Positions 14,650 through 22,736 of a stretch of 42,592 bases of DNA are shown here, piece after piece. The position numbers were made by a program, and so were the translations under genes. Source of the DNA: Saprospiraceae bacterium (GTDB lineage: Bacteria > Bacteroidota > Bacteroidia > Chitinophagales > Saprospiraceae); the NCBI GenBank assembly GCA_020436835.1, contig JAGQWZ010000492.1, positions 1 through 42,592 on the forward strand, given 5' to 3'. How positions within the stretch are numbered: the first letter of the stretch is position 1; each line of letters opens with the position of its first letter. The notes under the pieces were generated by a model. It did not search any database, was not told where the DNA came from, and saw nothing but the letters and a program-made list of their open reading frames with translations.

Positions 14650-17244
14650 TTAAAATTTGAAATTATAGGTGACACTGGGAATAATTCCCAGGATATATAA
14701 TTTGTGATAAGCAGATTTATTTGAATTGACGACCACACCAAGATCTTCCAATTCACGGCTCACAAATGCGGTGGCAGCATTATGTCTGTCGTAAATATTA
14801 TATACACCAAAAGTCCAGTAGCTATTATTTTTTGCATTCTCTTTCTTCCGGTAAAGATTGGCCGAGAGATCGAGTCGATGATAATCCGGTAATCTATGGG
14901 CATTTTTATCCCCATAGATCTGAACGATACGTCCTTCGTACCAATATGATTCAACTGGCAAACTGATAGGACGTCCGGTTGCATAAATGAAATTGGCAGA
15001 AAAGGTCCATCGCCGGTTTAATTTATAAGAGGCGGAAAAATCAAATTTATGTGGTTGGTCTTGAGGACTTGGGTACTTTTTCCCCTCGTTTATTCCCTGC
15101 ACTTTTAGTTTTGAACGTGAATAAGTGTAGCCTACCCACCCTCTGAGCCGTCCCTGCGTTTTCCTGACCAAAGCTTCCACGCCATAAGCAGACCCTGTTC
15201 CGGTAAGTAGTTCATCTTCAATTTTTTTATTAAGAATCAGGGAAGAATGATCTTTAAAGGCTATTTGCCTTTGCAGCTTTTTATAATATCCTTCCAGAGA
15301 ATAAGTGAGTTGACGGTCTTTGCTATCGAAATACAAACCGGCCGACCACTGATCTGCAATTTGTGGTTTCACCTGTATACTGCTTGGGATCCAGATATCA
15401 AAGACATTAAATCCGAGAGACAGATTACTGAGGAGGTTGAGATATTGATTATTCCGGGCATAAGCGGCTTTAATTGAAAAATTGTCGCTCAATAGGACCC
15501 TTGCATTGAAGCGGGGTTCGAGTCCATGATAGGTCTTGTAGATCTGGCCTTTCTGAAATACTTTTTCCTGCCCCATTTGTGTTACGGGATCTACCTCCTC
15601 TATGATAGCAGGTCCCATCAACTGGAAAAGCGACATTCGAAGGCCGTATTCAAGGGTAAGCCACCGGTTGATCTGGTGCCGGTTAGAGATATATCCAGCA
15701 TGTTCCAAAGCATTGCTCCTGGCGACACTTTCTTCGGTGCGGTTGGGTGATTCACCGGGCCGGATATGATGAAAAGTGGAATGAATGCCATACTGCAACT
15801 CAATATCGGGTGTGAGATAGTGCGAAAAGTCGTACTTCAGCGAGTAATCCCGGATCTTTGATTTCCATTCAAAAGGAAGTTCAACCTGAGGCAAGTCGAT
15901 CAGGTAGTCGTAGTTACTGGCGATTAAAGACAAATTGGAAAATATCTTGTCTCCAAAAACATGATTCCATCGGAAAGTACCGGTCGTGTTTCCCCAATCA
16001 ATGGAATACTGGAGTGAACGGATTTTATTTAAATCCCGGCCAAAATATCCGGAAAAATAAATCCGATCCTTATTGCTGATTTTGTAGTTGAATTTCGCAT
16101 TCAGGTCATAAAAGAATAAAGAAGTCTGACGGGTGTATTCATCGGCTGACAACTTTAGAAACAGGTCGGCATACGTACGACGTGCAGAAATTATCAGAGA
16201 GCTTTTATCCGGGATGAGGGGGCCTTGGGCTGTAATACGGGCCGAGGTGGTTCCTATGCCGCCGGCTACTTGCCATCGGTGTAAATTACCTTCCCGCATT
16301 CTTATGTCCAGGACGGAAGAAAGTCGGCCACCATACTTAGCGGGATAATTCCCTTTGTAAAAATTAATGCTATTCAGTGCATCCTGATTGAATACCGAGA
16401 AAAAACCCATGAGATGGGATGGATTATAGACCGGAGCCTCATCCAGTAAAATCAGATTTTGATCTGCACCGCCTCCTCTGACATACATATTGGTCGATCC
16501 CTCTCCAAGCGTTTTTACTCCGGGCAATAGCTGAATGGACTTCACCAAATCTACTTCTCCCAGGAAAGCGGGTAAAGATTGAATCTCTCCAATGCTTAAT
16601 TGTACTTTACCCAATTCAGTAGACATCACCTGACTCCCCGGTGAATCGAAGGACCGGTCGCCAGTGACCACTACCTCCGTTAAATTTTGATTCGATTGTT
16701 TTAGGGTAATACTTAAAAGAGTGTCGGCAGCTCCGGAAAAATGAATAGCTTCTGGCAGGTAACCTAAAAAGGAAGCTTTGATTAATTGAGGTTGGGCGGG
16801 TAAGGTGAGAGAAAAAAAGCCATAATTATTCGTAGTTGTCCCGGTTAATAAATCCTGCTCCGGAGTCATTTGATCTACGACAATCACGGTAGCACCCGGT
16901 AAAATTTCCCCACTGCCTTCATCGCGAATATATCCACTGATGGTCACATCGAAAGCATTCTTCCTTATAATTACCTTGTGATTTCGAAAATCCAATTGGT
17001 ATGGTGGCGAGGGAAATATTTCATTTAGGATTTCCTCGAGTGAACCTGACCGGATCTGTACCGGACGGTTCAGGTCCAACTGATCATTACTATAAGAAAA
17101 GATAGTCCCGGATTCATCACTAAGGTAACTAAGGACATCTTTTAAGGGTGCAGAGGGAATGGGCTGAATGGTGGCCTCCTGACCAAAACCCAGTTGTGAT
17201 GCCAGTAAGGCAATCCAAATCAATTTCAATTTAGACGAGTTCAT
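14650..17244 (-). CDS. TonB-dependent receptor with STN signalling domain
   Basis: 864 residues from the ATG at 17244 (MNSSKLKLIWIALLASQLGFGQ, a Sec signal). A longer frame to 17295 would overlap the FecR gene. Order: STN domain (about 25-95, PLKDVLSYLSDESGTIFSYS), carboxypeptidase-regulatory-like beta domain (about 98-185, ISGYIRDEGSGEILPGATV), plug (about 215-330, VDLVKSIQLLPGVKTLGEGS, MYVRGGGADQNLILLDEAPV), then a 22-strand-type barrel ending in YNFKF. The STN domain normally signals to a FecR-type anti-sigma factor, and that gene lies one base upstream. It probably imports, and reports on, one specific ligand; the ligand is not deducible. Confidence 0.9.
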   Translation of the reverse strand: MNSSKLKLIWIALLASQLGFGQEATIQPIPSAPLKDVLSYLSDESGTIFSYSNDQLDLNRPVQIRSGSLEEILNEIFPSPPYQLDFRNHKVIIRKNAFDVTISGYIRDEGSGEILPGATVIVVDQMTPEQDLLTGTTTNNYGFFSLTLPAQPQLIKASFLGYLPEAIHFSGAADTLLSITLKQSNQNLTEVVVTGDRSFDSPGSQVMSTELGKVQLSIGEIQSLPAFLGEVDLVKSIQLLPGVKTLGEGSTNMYVRGGGADQNLILLDEAPVYNPSHLMGFFSVFNQDALNSINFYKGNYPAKYGGRLSSVLDIRMREGNLHRWQVAGGIGTTSARITAQGPLIPDKSSLIISARRTYADLFLKLSADEYTRQTSLFFYDLNAKFNYKISNKDRIYFSGYFGRDLNKIRSLQYSIDWGNTTGTFRWNHVFGDKIFSNLSLIASNYDYLIDLPQVELPFEWKSKIRDYSLKYDFSHYLTPDIELQYGIHSTFHHIRPGESPNRTEESVARSNALEHAGYISNRHQINRWLTLEYGLRMSLFQLMGPAIIEEVDPVTQMGQEKVFQKGQIYKTYHGLEPRFNARVLLSDNFSIKAAYARNNQYLNLLSNLSLGFNVFDIWIPSSIQVKPQIADQWSAGLYFDSKDRQLTYSLEGYYKKLQRQIAFKDHSSLILNKKIEDELLTGTGSAYGVEALVRKTQGRLRGWVGYTYSRSKLKVQGINEGKKYPSPQDQPHKFDFSASYKLNRRWTFSANFIYATGRPISLPVESYWYEGRIVQIYGDKNAHRLPDYHRLDLSANLYRKKENAKNNSYWTFGVYNIYDRHNAATAFVSRELEDLGVVVNSNKSAYHKLYILGIIPSVTYNFKF

Positions 17245-17245
17245 G

Positions 17246-18244
17246 TTATTCGTTTTTACAGCCCTGGCCGGATAGGATAATTTTTGTGTCGTCATTCTTT
17301 ACTTCCAAAGAAAGAAGCAAGGAAAGTTCTTCGATCACTTCTGATAATTCAGGATGATCAAACCGGGTAGTAATTTCACAACCATCGAGATTTGTTCCTT
17401 CCAAAAGGATTTTGCTGTCAAAGTATGCATTGAGAGACGAGACCAGCTTTGCTAGTGGTACCTGATTGAAAATGAGCTTCCCGGTGGCCCAGGTTCCAGC
17501 CAGTGGAGAGGCTGCTTTTTCCTCAACGACCGTAGATCTTAAAAAGTCAATTACAGCGGATTCCCCTGCAGATAAAATGACCTTGGTTTCTTCATTACTG
17601 GAGGAGGACAGGACTACCTTACCTTCGGTAACACTCACCGATGTTTGCAATGAATCCGTTGACATTTCAAACTCGGTACCAAGTACCGTGACTTTTGATC
17701 CGGTTCCGTGAATGATAAAGGGCAGCTCGGGATTGGGCTCCACATCGAAGTAGGACTTGCCCTCTAGTGTCACCTCACGGTAATTACGATTAAATTTTTT
17801 GGGATATTTCAGAGTAGCACCCTCAGCAAGATAAACGAGCGTCCCATCCGGTAATTGGTGATTTAATACGGATGAGTCGATTTCAATGACAGCCGGATTT
17901 TTAAACCAAAGCACCAGAGTTGAAACCAGAACTAGAGCGATTGCTGCAGCAATTCTCAGGGTAAAATTGATACGGGGCTTCTTTGTTTCAGAGTTACCTG
18001 TTCTTATTTTTTCTATCTTTTGGTGAACGGCTGTCAAAGCAGAGGCCGGATCTGTCTGAATCGGTAGAGTTGACTGCGGAGCTATTTTCCAGATCTCCTC
18101 CAGTGAGTGGAGCTGTTGCGCCAGGCGGGGATCACTTGTTACTTTTTCTTCAAACCGGGTCTTTTCCTCCGGGCTTAAAGTTCCATTGAGGTATTTACCT
18201 ATAGTTGTATAGTCCTCTTCAGTAGGTTCAAGATCATCTTTCAT
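17246..18244 (-). CDS. FecR-family anti-sigma factor
   Basis: 332 residues. The N-terminal part (about 1-85) is the cytoplasmic sigma-binding region (DYTTIGKYLNGTLSPEEKTR). One membrane helix follows at about 92-109 (IAAAIALVLVSTLVLWF). The periplasmic FecR domain (about 115-225) contains LPDGTLVYLAEGATLKYPKK and EVTLEGKSYFDVE. The C-terminal DUF4974 domain (about 255-330) begins GKLIFNQVPLAKLVSSL. It should hold the ECF factor encoded 135 bases upstream until the STN receptor signals ligand binding. Gene order sigma - FecR - receptor is the usual arrangement in Bacteroidota. Confidence 0.9.
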   Translation of the reverse strand: MKDDLEPTEEDYTTIGKYLNGTLSPEEKTRFEEKVTSDPRLAQQLHSLEEIWKIAPQSTLPIQTDPASALTAVHQKIEKIRTGNSETKKPRINFTLRIAAAIALVLVSTLVLWFKNPAVIEIDSSVLNHQLPDGTLVYLAEGATLKYPKKFNRNYREVTLEGKSYFDVEPNPELPFIIHGTGSKVTVLGTEFEMSTDSLQTSVSVTEGKVVLSSSSNEETKVILSAGESAVIDFLRSTVVEEKAASPLAGTWATGKLIFNQVPLAKLVSSLNAYFDSKILLEGTNLDGCEITTRFDHPELSEVIEELSLLLSLEVKNDDTKIILSGQGCKNE

Positions 18245-18379
18245 AATGCAGTTTAATCATCACCATCAATATCAGAGGGACAATTGAAAAATGCACATCC
18301 ACCACTTTTTCGCAGACTTTTTTAACAAAAACCAGAAATTAATGCTAAATCTGCTTCTTCGATCATTGGAACTCTGCGA

Positions 18380-18877
18380 TTATTGAGCCTGCCTGGATTT
18401 CAACTGGCTTCGCAACAATTTGAGCGCTTTACCGATCTGATTCTCCACTGTATTCGGAGAGATTGAGAGATATTCCGATATCTCTGCCATAGTAAGTCCT
18501 TCAAACCGGTTAAGACGAAAGATCAATCCACATTTTGGAGGTAATGCAGCGATAGCTTCTCTCACCGCATCAAGTTGATGATGGAGACCCGATGCTTCTG
18601 TATCTGTTTCAACCACCAGAACCGGATCTTCCCGGTGGTCGGTAAGGTCGATTCGCTGCTCGCGTTTGATCCAGTTTATCGTACGCGAAATAGTGGCCCT
18701 TCTCAGATAGGTGAAGGGATGGTCGAGATTAACATCTGCTTGTCTTTCCCATAAATAGACAAACAAGTCTTGTACGATATCTTCTGCAACATCCTTCCTT
18801 CCGGTCAGATGGTAGGAAGATCGGACCAGAGTCGTGTAGTAATTGATAAAGAGCGAATTGAAAGTTGATTTATCCAG
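18380..18877 (-). CDS. ECF RNA polymerase sigma factor; no ATG/GTG/TTG start before region 2
   Basis: The frame is open from 18889 to the stop at 18380 and encodes a full ECF factor: region 2 (FNSLFINYYTTLVRSSYHL, then DVAEDIVQDLFVYLWERQ) and region 4 (LPPKCGLIFRLNRFEGLT, MAEISEYLSISPNTVENQI). A TAG at 18892-18890 closes the frame upstream. Between it and region 2 there is no ATG, GTG or TTG, and I find no ATG on this strand in any frame up to about 19020. The only near-cognate start ahead of region 2 is a CTG at 18877 (LDKSTFNSLF), used for these coordinates. A TTG at 18766 would remove most of region 2. Either a CTG start, a start-loss mutation, or a sequence error. Paired with the FecR gene downstream. 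Confidence 0.7.
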   Translation of the reverse strand: MDKSTFNSLFINYYTTLVRSSYHLTGRKDVAEDIVQDLFVYLWERQADVNLDHPFTYLRRATISRTINWIKREQRIDLTDHREDPVLVVETDTEASGLHHQLDAVREAIAALPPKCGLIFRLNRFEGLTMAEISEYLSISPNTVENQIGKALKLLRSQLKSRQAQ

Positions 18878-19112
18878 TTCCGGCGTTTTCTAGGTTTAAC
18901 AAAGCAAAGTAATGGGTTCTGGAGTAAATGTGATGACCTTAAGGATGAATCTGTGACAACCAGAGACTTGTTGTACAGGTTTATCGACTAAAATCTTGGT
19001 GACTTTAGGAAATCCGGGCTAGAAGCTTAATAAACAGGATGGAATAGATGGAATGATTCTAAGATAATGGAAAATTATCTTCACACTGCTGGGGTGTTCG
19101 CTCAGAGACTCC

Positions 19113-19856
19113 CTACCGATTTTCAATCATCTGATTGTAGACGAGTTGAGGCCTGAGAGTACCCAGGCGAAGCAAACATTTTGAATTTAATGGATTCGCT
19201 ATCCGTATTGATTCAAGAGAATCAGGAACGAAACCTTGTCCACCGTTTAAGCCGGATTCTTCTGCCGCTTTCTCGATCAGACCAACACAAGTGAAGGCTC
19301 CATTTGCTCCCTTCTGTTGGTCCGGAAGTAATTCATTCGTCAGTGCTGAAAAAGAATGATCTATAAATTGATACCGGGCGGAATTCATGGATTTGATGAA
19401 ATTGGCCATCTTCGCTGCAACCATGCTGTCGATAGGTATTGCCGCGAATGAAATTGTAGGTGAATTTTCAGATTGCCGCGAATTATGAATGAATGACCTG
19501 AAACTATGTTGCCATTGCACTCCAGTCTTCATTTTAACCGGGATATTATTTGTCTGTGCGGGACCGGAAACATAAAAACCCTGGCCATAGCCAGGGTGCA
19601 TCTCATATACTGTATCTTGATACGCCAGCGCAATATGATCAAATCCAGGAACTTCATCTCCTAAAAAGCCTACAATACCCTCTAGTGAATCTTCCTTTAT
19701 TTCACGAAAAAGAATGTTGGCTTTACCGGCAGACGGCAGTAGATCCGACCCCAATTTTGCATAACTATCATCATGATGATACTGCCAAAGTCCAAGGACG
19801 ATCAGGATAATGGAAAACCATCGAATGGTATTAAATTTACTACCAATTTTTTCCAT
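19113..19856 (-). CDS. Membrane-anchored permuted NlpC/P60-like (papain-fold) protein
   Basis: 247 residues from the ATG at 19856 (MEKIGSKFNTIRWFSIILIV), chosen because the longer frame to 20003 runs back into the Cys-rich gene. One N-terminal membrane helix at about 10-26. The order of conserved residues fits circularly permuted NlpC/P60 (YiiX-like) hydrolases: GFDHIALAYQDTVYEMHPGYG carries the candidate catalytic His (about residue 73), and GAFTCVGLIEKAAEESG carries the candidate Cys (about residue 190). Such proteins cleave amides or thioesters in peptides, peptidoglycan or lipids; the target is unknown. It follows the Cys-rich gene by 10 bases, so they form an operon. Confidence 0.6.
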   Translation of the reverse strand: MEKIGSKFNTIRWFSIILIVLGLWQYHHDDSYAKLGSDLLPSAGKANILFREIKEDSLEGIVGFLGDEVPGFDHIALAYQDTVYEMHPGYGQGFYVSGPAQTNNIPVKMKTGVQWQHSFRSFIHNSRQSENSPTISFAAIPIDSMVAAKMANFIKSMNSARYQFIDHSFSALTNELLPDQQKGANGAFTCVGLIEKAAEESGLNGGQGFVPDSLESIRIANPLNSKCLLRLGTLRPQLVYNQMIENR

Positions 19857-19866
19857 CAGTTTTTTA

Positions 19867-20385
19867 CTAATAGTAAACGTCATCAATAATTCCACTGTCT
19901 TCTTTTGGAAGGTGCGTACCGTAGTCAGTACCGCAGCAATTGCCTGAACAGCGTATGAAAGTCTCGGGACACCCAGGACAATCTTGGCCAAAAACCGCGG
20001 CACAAGTTCCGGAACAATCTCTTTTATTTTGGCATCGTATCACGATTCCTGGTCTGTCCTTCTTACCCTTCTTCTTCCCCTTTTTCGCATAGGCTTCATA
20101 GGTGGTACCAAATAATTTGGTTTGGACTTCAGGATATCGTTTCATAAAAGCTTTCAAGCCTTCAGTATCCGGTCTATCCTGAGGTACCACCACTACAGCA
20201 ACCTGATCAATGTCATAAAAAACCCATCCCCGGGCTGGATAGATACCTTCTCCTTTTTTAATGCCCCATTCTCCTACCTTACCTGAAAAACTCTTTAGTC
20301 CTTTTAAAACCCGCACTTCCTGTGCAAAAGAGGTTGAGGTTGAGATCATCAGAAAAAGGAGCAAAAAATAAAATAGTGATTTCAT
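19867..20385 (-). CDS. Secreted protein with Cys-rich C-terminus, unknown function
   Basis: 172 residues with a Sec signal peptide (cleavage near residue 21, TSFAQ). A middle part reads GWVFYDIDQVAVVVVPQDRP. A basic run follows (KKGKKKGKKDR, about 101-111) and then eight Cys within about 40 residues (IRCQNKRDCSGTCAAVF, then DCPGCPETFIRCSGNCCGTDYG). The pattern suggests disulfides or a bound metal. The tail is acidic (EDSGIIDDVYY). No family recognised. It is followed after 10 bases by the NlpC/P60-like gene, which may act on it or with it. Confidence 0.7.
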   Translation of the reverse strand: MKSLFYFLLLFLMISTSTSFAQEVRVLKGLKSFSGKVGEWGIKKGEGIYPARGWVFYDIDQVAVVVVPQDRPDTEGLKAFMKRYPEVQTKLFGTTYEAYAKKGKKKGKKDRPGIVIRCQNKRDCSGTCAAVFGQDCPGCPETFIRCSGNCCGTDYGTHLPKEDSGIIDDVYY

Positions 20386-20740
20386 ATTTTTTTGATTTTT
20401 TCCAAAAGTATTTCAGGTTTTCTAACCATAAGTCACCCTTCCGGGTGATATTTGAACACTAATTTGGTGAAATCAAAGGGTCCTCCTAAATAGTAGAAAT
20501 GCAAGTGGTTGGTCATTCTCGAATGTCATCTCGCTGGTTCAATAAGTTGGCAAGGATCGTTGCTTTGATAATTGGATAAAAGTCAAATCCTAAATCCTAT
20601 ATACCCTTTCATAGTTTAATTTTCTGTGCAGGCATTAAAACGTTTTTCCAAATTTCTCTATGAGAAGACTTTTAACCTGAAGATGCGGACTCAATTTATT
20701 CGTTTAAAAAGCTTAATGGCATAGAGTATGAGTATAATAC
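20386..20740. other. Intergenic stretch with a probable minus-strand promoter and a perfect hairpin
   Basis: No gene was found in these 355 bases. On the minus strand TACTTTTG (20410-20403) matches TAnnTTTG, 17 bases before the Cys-rich gene start. Just upstream, TCACCC-TTCC-GGGTGA (20433-20448) is a perfect 6-bp inverted repeat, placed where a -33 element or an activator site would be. The remainder is AT-rich with nothing I can name. Confidence 0.4.
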
Positions 20741-21322
20741 CTATGTGTCATTTAATCCTTTTCCCTCAAGTATGTGAGGTCGATATTTTTCTATCCTGGA
20801 TTCCCTTGTTTTTGACTGTTTGGCTTGAGCGAAATAAAGGAGGTAGCCTCTCTGTCGGCCCGGAGTTAAACCTTCAAAAGCTTCCTTCAATTCGGGACTT
20901 TCTTCTAATTTTTTCTCAAATTCTGCAGGCATTTCAAATTCTGAAGTCTTTTTCATTTTTACTTTCAGACCGGCTCTTTCGACTTCAATCGCCTCGTATA
21001 TATAGTTTTTAAGAATTTCTTTTTGCGCCTTGATTTCCTTTAAACCGGTAAACCGGATCTGGCGGGCTGACTGCACATTTTCTGTTTGTTGAATAAGAAT
21101 TTCGTCCGTATCATTTAGTAAAGCGCCTTTGTGAAACAGCAGTGCACAATACTCCTTAAATCCATGGATTAAGACCACATTATTGCCCTGAAAGGTATAG
21201 CACGGCTTACCCCATTTTAGTCCTTCTTCTAAACCACATTCCAATACGATGGTTCTTAATTCTTCGAACTCTTCACGCCAATTTTTAGCATGATTGAAAA
21301 AGGGGTCCACTTTAGGATTCAT
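20741..21322 (-). CDS. YdeI/DUF1801-family protein
   Basis: 193 residues from the ATG at 21322 (MNPKVDPFFNHAKNWREEFE); the longer frame to 21655 runs through the DoxX gene and is not real. Residues about 15-115 are a DUF1801-type domain (LEEGLKWGKPCYTFQGNNVV, ALLFHKGALL). The C-terminal part (about 130-190) has the YdeI/OmpD-associated helix pair (ELKEAFEGLTPGRQRGYLLY, then SKTRESRIEKYRP). The biochemical role of the family is unclear; some members are linked to stress or peptide resistance. Last gene of the ArsR operon, starting two bases after the DoxX stop. Confidence 0.85.
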   Translation of the reverse strand: MNPKVDPFFNHAKNWREEFEELRTIVLECGLEEGLKWGKPCYTFQGNNVVLIHGFKEYCALLFHKGALLNDTDEILIQQTENVQSARQIRFTGLKEIKAQKEILKNYIYEAIEVERAGLKVKMKKTSEFEMPAEFEKKLEESPELKEAFEGLTPGRQRGYLLYFAQAKQSKTRESRIEKYRPHILEGKGLNDT

Positions 21323-21324
21323 TA

Positions 21325-21696
21325 TTAAAATAATTTTCGTGCTTCCGGTCTGAAATACCAGGATACAAGAGTCAAAATTAACAATAGAGAAGGTCCGAAA
21401 AAATCTTTTGCAGGATCTCCGACAAAAAGATGGGAGATGATTGCACCGGACATTAAAAAGAAAAAACCAGCGTATGCCCATTCTTTCACCAGTGGGTATT
21501 TTGGAAGAAGTATGGCAGCGACGCCGAGTATTTTCCAAATCCCTAATATACTGAGCAGATAAACCGGATAACCAAGATCTTCCATCATGTCCACTTCTTC
21601 TTCCATCTGGATCAATTGCACGATTCCGGTAGACAGCATTCCCAATGAAAGCCAAAGAGTGGCAACCCAGTAGATGATTTTATTTCTCTTATTCAT
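21325..21696 (-). CDS. DoxX-like four-helix membrane protein
   Basis: 123 residues from the ATG at 21696; a TTG at 21702 would add two residues and is less likely. Four hydrophobic segments are visible (about 10-28, 45-65, 72-92, 98-115), with the DoxX-type stretch YLLSILGIWKILGVAAILLP. DoxX proteins sit in the inner membrane and are linked to quinone or thiol redox and to general stress. The gene lies six bases after the SRPBCC stop and two bases before YdeI. ArsR - SRPBCC - DoxX is a recurring Bacteroidota cluster of unknown purpose. Confidence 0.82.
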   Translation of the reverse strand: MNKRNKIIYWVATLWLSLGMLSTGIVQLIQMEEEVDMMEDLGYPVYLLSILGIWKILGVAAILLPKYPLVKEWAYAGFFFLMSGAIISHLFVGDPAKDFFGPSLLLILTLVSWYFRPEARKLF

Positions 21697-21702
21697 GATC
21701 AA

Positions 21703-22170
21703 TTATTGAAGTTTACTTACAATGCTCTGCAAACGATTATGTGCCATATTAATACCTTGCGCAAACGGCAATTGCAATAGCTGATCCCTGTCTTCTACCG
21801 AGCGGAAGATGATTTTCATAGCCAGTTTACTGGTACTCGTAGTCAATTCAGAAAATTCAAGAAATTCCAGTTGCACCGGAAATGGAGTATTCTCCATCTG
21901 AAAAGTCCGGGTAATTTTTTGATTTAATTGAATTTCATGAATAACGCCATTGGCTCTGAACACGACATTTCCTTTATCATCGGAAGTCTCAAATTGCCAA
22001 CTACCGTGTTGTCGGGTTTCCAACTTAAGTACTTTGGTACCCATCCATTGCTCCACGATCTCGGGTTCGATATATGCCTTGAAAAGTAATTCAACCGGCA
22101 ATTCAAATTCTCGGGTAATCAGGATCTCCTGTTTACCGTCTTCGGCCTGTACTTTGGTTTTGCGTTCCAT
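21703..22170 (-). CDS. SRPBCC (AHSA1-like) domain protein
   Basis: 155 residues, the standard length for one START/Bet v1-like domain. Visible family features are ITREFELPVELLFKAYIEPE at the start, VEQWMGTKVLKLETRQHGSW, an internal GVIHEIQLNQKITRTFQM, and a C-terminal helix (GINMAHNRLQSIVSKLQ). The fold forms a hydrophobic cavity for a lipid-like or aromatic ligand, or acts as an Aha1-like co-chaperone. The partner here is unknown. It is the second gene of the ArsR-led operon, 11 bases after the ArsR stop. Confidence 0.87.
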   Translation of the reverse strand: MERKTKVQAEDGKQEILITREFELPVELLFKAYIEPEIVEQWMGTKVLKLETRQHGSWQFETSDDKGNVVFRANGVIHEIQLNQKITRTFQMENTPFPVQLEFLEFSELTTSTSKLAMKIIFRSVEDRDQLLQLPFAQGINMAHNRLQSIVSKLQ

Positions 22171-22181
22171 CTGCTTTCTAT

Positions 22182-22502
22182 TTATTTTTTCTGATATTTT
22201 TTCATGACGGATTCCAGTCTATTAAAGCGCTCGTCCCATAATTTTTGGAATGGTTCAACAAAGTCCGCCACTGTTTTCAGGTTTTGCGGATTGAGATGAT
22301 AATAGATTTCCCTTCCATTCTGTTCCGGCTTTAGCAGTTGACACTCTGTGAGTATTTGCAAATGTTTGGAAATAGTAGGTCTGGCACTATCAAAATGTGA
22401 AGCGATCGTGCCTGCCGTCATCGCGTGTGAGGCTACGAGCATTAGAATTGCTCTCCTGGAAGGATCTGCAATTGCTTGAAAAACATCCCGTCTCAGTTTC
22501 AT
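22182..22502 (-). CDS. ArsR-family winged-helix repressor
   Basis: 106 residues. The winged helix spans about 5-85: [14 protein letters not shown], recognition helix [17 protein letters not shown], and wing GREIYYHLN. No metal-binding Cys pair is present, so this is a non-metal member, of the type usually found ahead of SRPBCC genes. It leads the operon ArsR - SRPBCC - DoxX - YdeI. Its own promoter is covered by two GTAG-N8-CTAC sites, implying autorepression. Confidence 0.9.
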   Translation of the reverse strand: MKLRRDVFQAIADPSRRAILMLVASHAMTAGTIASHFDSARPTISKHLQILTECQLLKPEQNGREIYYHLNPQNLKTVADFVEPFQKLWDERFNRLESVMKKYQKK

Positions 22503-22504
22503 GT

Positions 22505-22551
22505 GTAGCTATTTGACTACAAATATATATGTAGTTATTTAGCTACGCAAA
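22505..22551 (-). promoter_or_regulatory. ArsR operon promoter overlapped by paired operators
   Basis: On the minus strand, TTTG (22551-22548), a 20-base spacer and TATATTTG (22527-22520) match the Bacteroidota -33/-7 consensus exactly. The ArsR ATG follows 17 bases later. Two 16-bp sites of form GTAG-N8-CTAC lie at 22505-22520 and 22531-22546. They are inverted relative to each other: GTAGCTA and TAGCTAC mark the outer edges. One sits between -33 and -7, the other just after -7. Probable autoregulatory ArsR sites. Confidence 0.7.
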
Positions 22552-22736
22552 TTTTTCTTCTATTACCTTATGAGCGGCTAGATCTTTCATCGACCCGATC
22601 TAATTCCTTCAGACTATTAAATCATCTGTTGAGTATCACAAAAACATGGTGCATTCATCTTCCGTTTGCATGACAATTTGGGAAATAGTTTATCTTTTCT
22701 ATTATATTAGTCTCAAAGGAGAATCCTGATTTAAAC

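Noticed and set aside
19857..20003. Long N-terminal extension of the NlpC/P60-like protein.
   Set aside because: It overlaps the end of the Cys-rich gene; the ATG at 19856 sits just after that stop and leads directly into a membrane helix.
20741..21655. A 304-residue reading of the YdeI gene.
   Set aside because: Its first 111 residues lie antiparallel in frame over the DoxX gene and look non-biological; the ATG at 21322 gives the normal family length.
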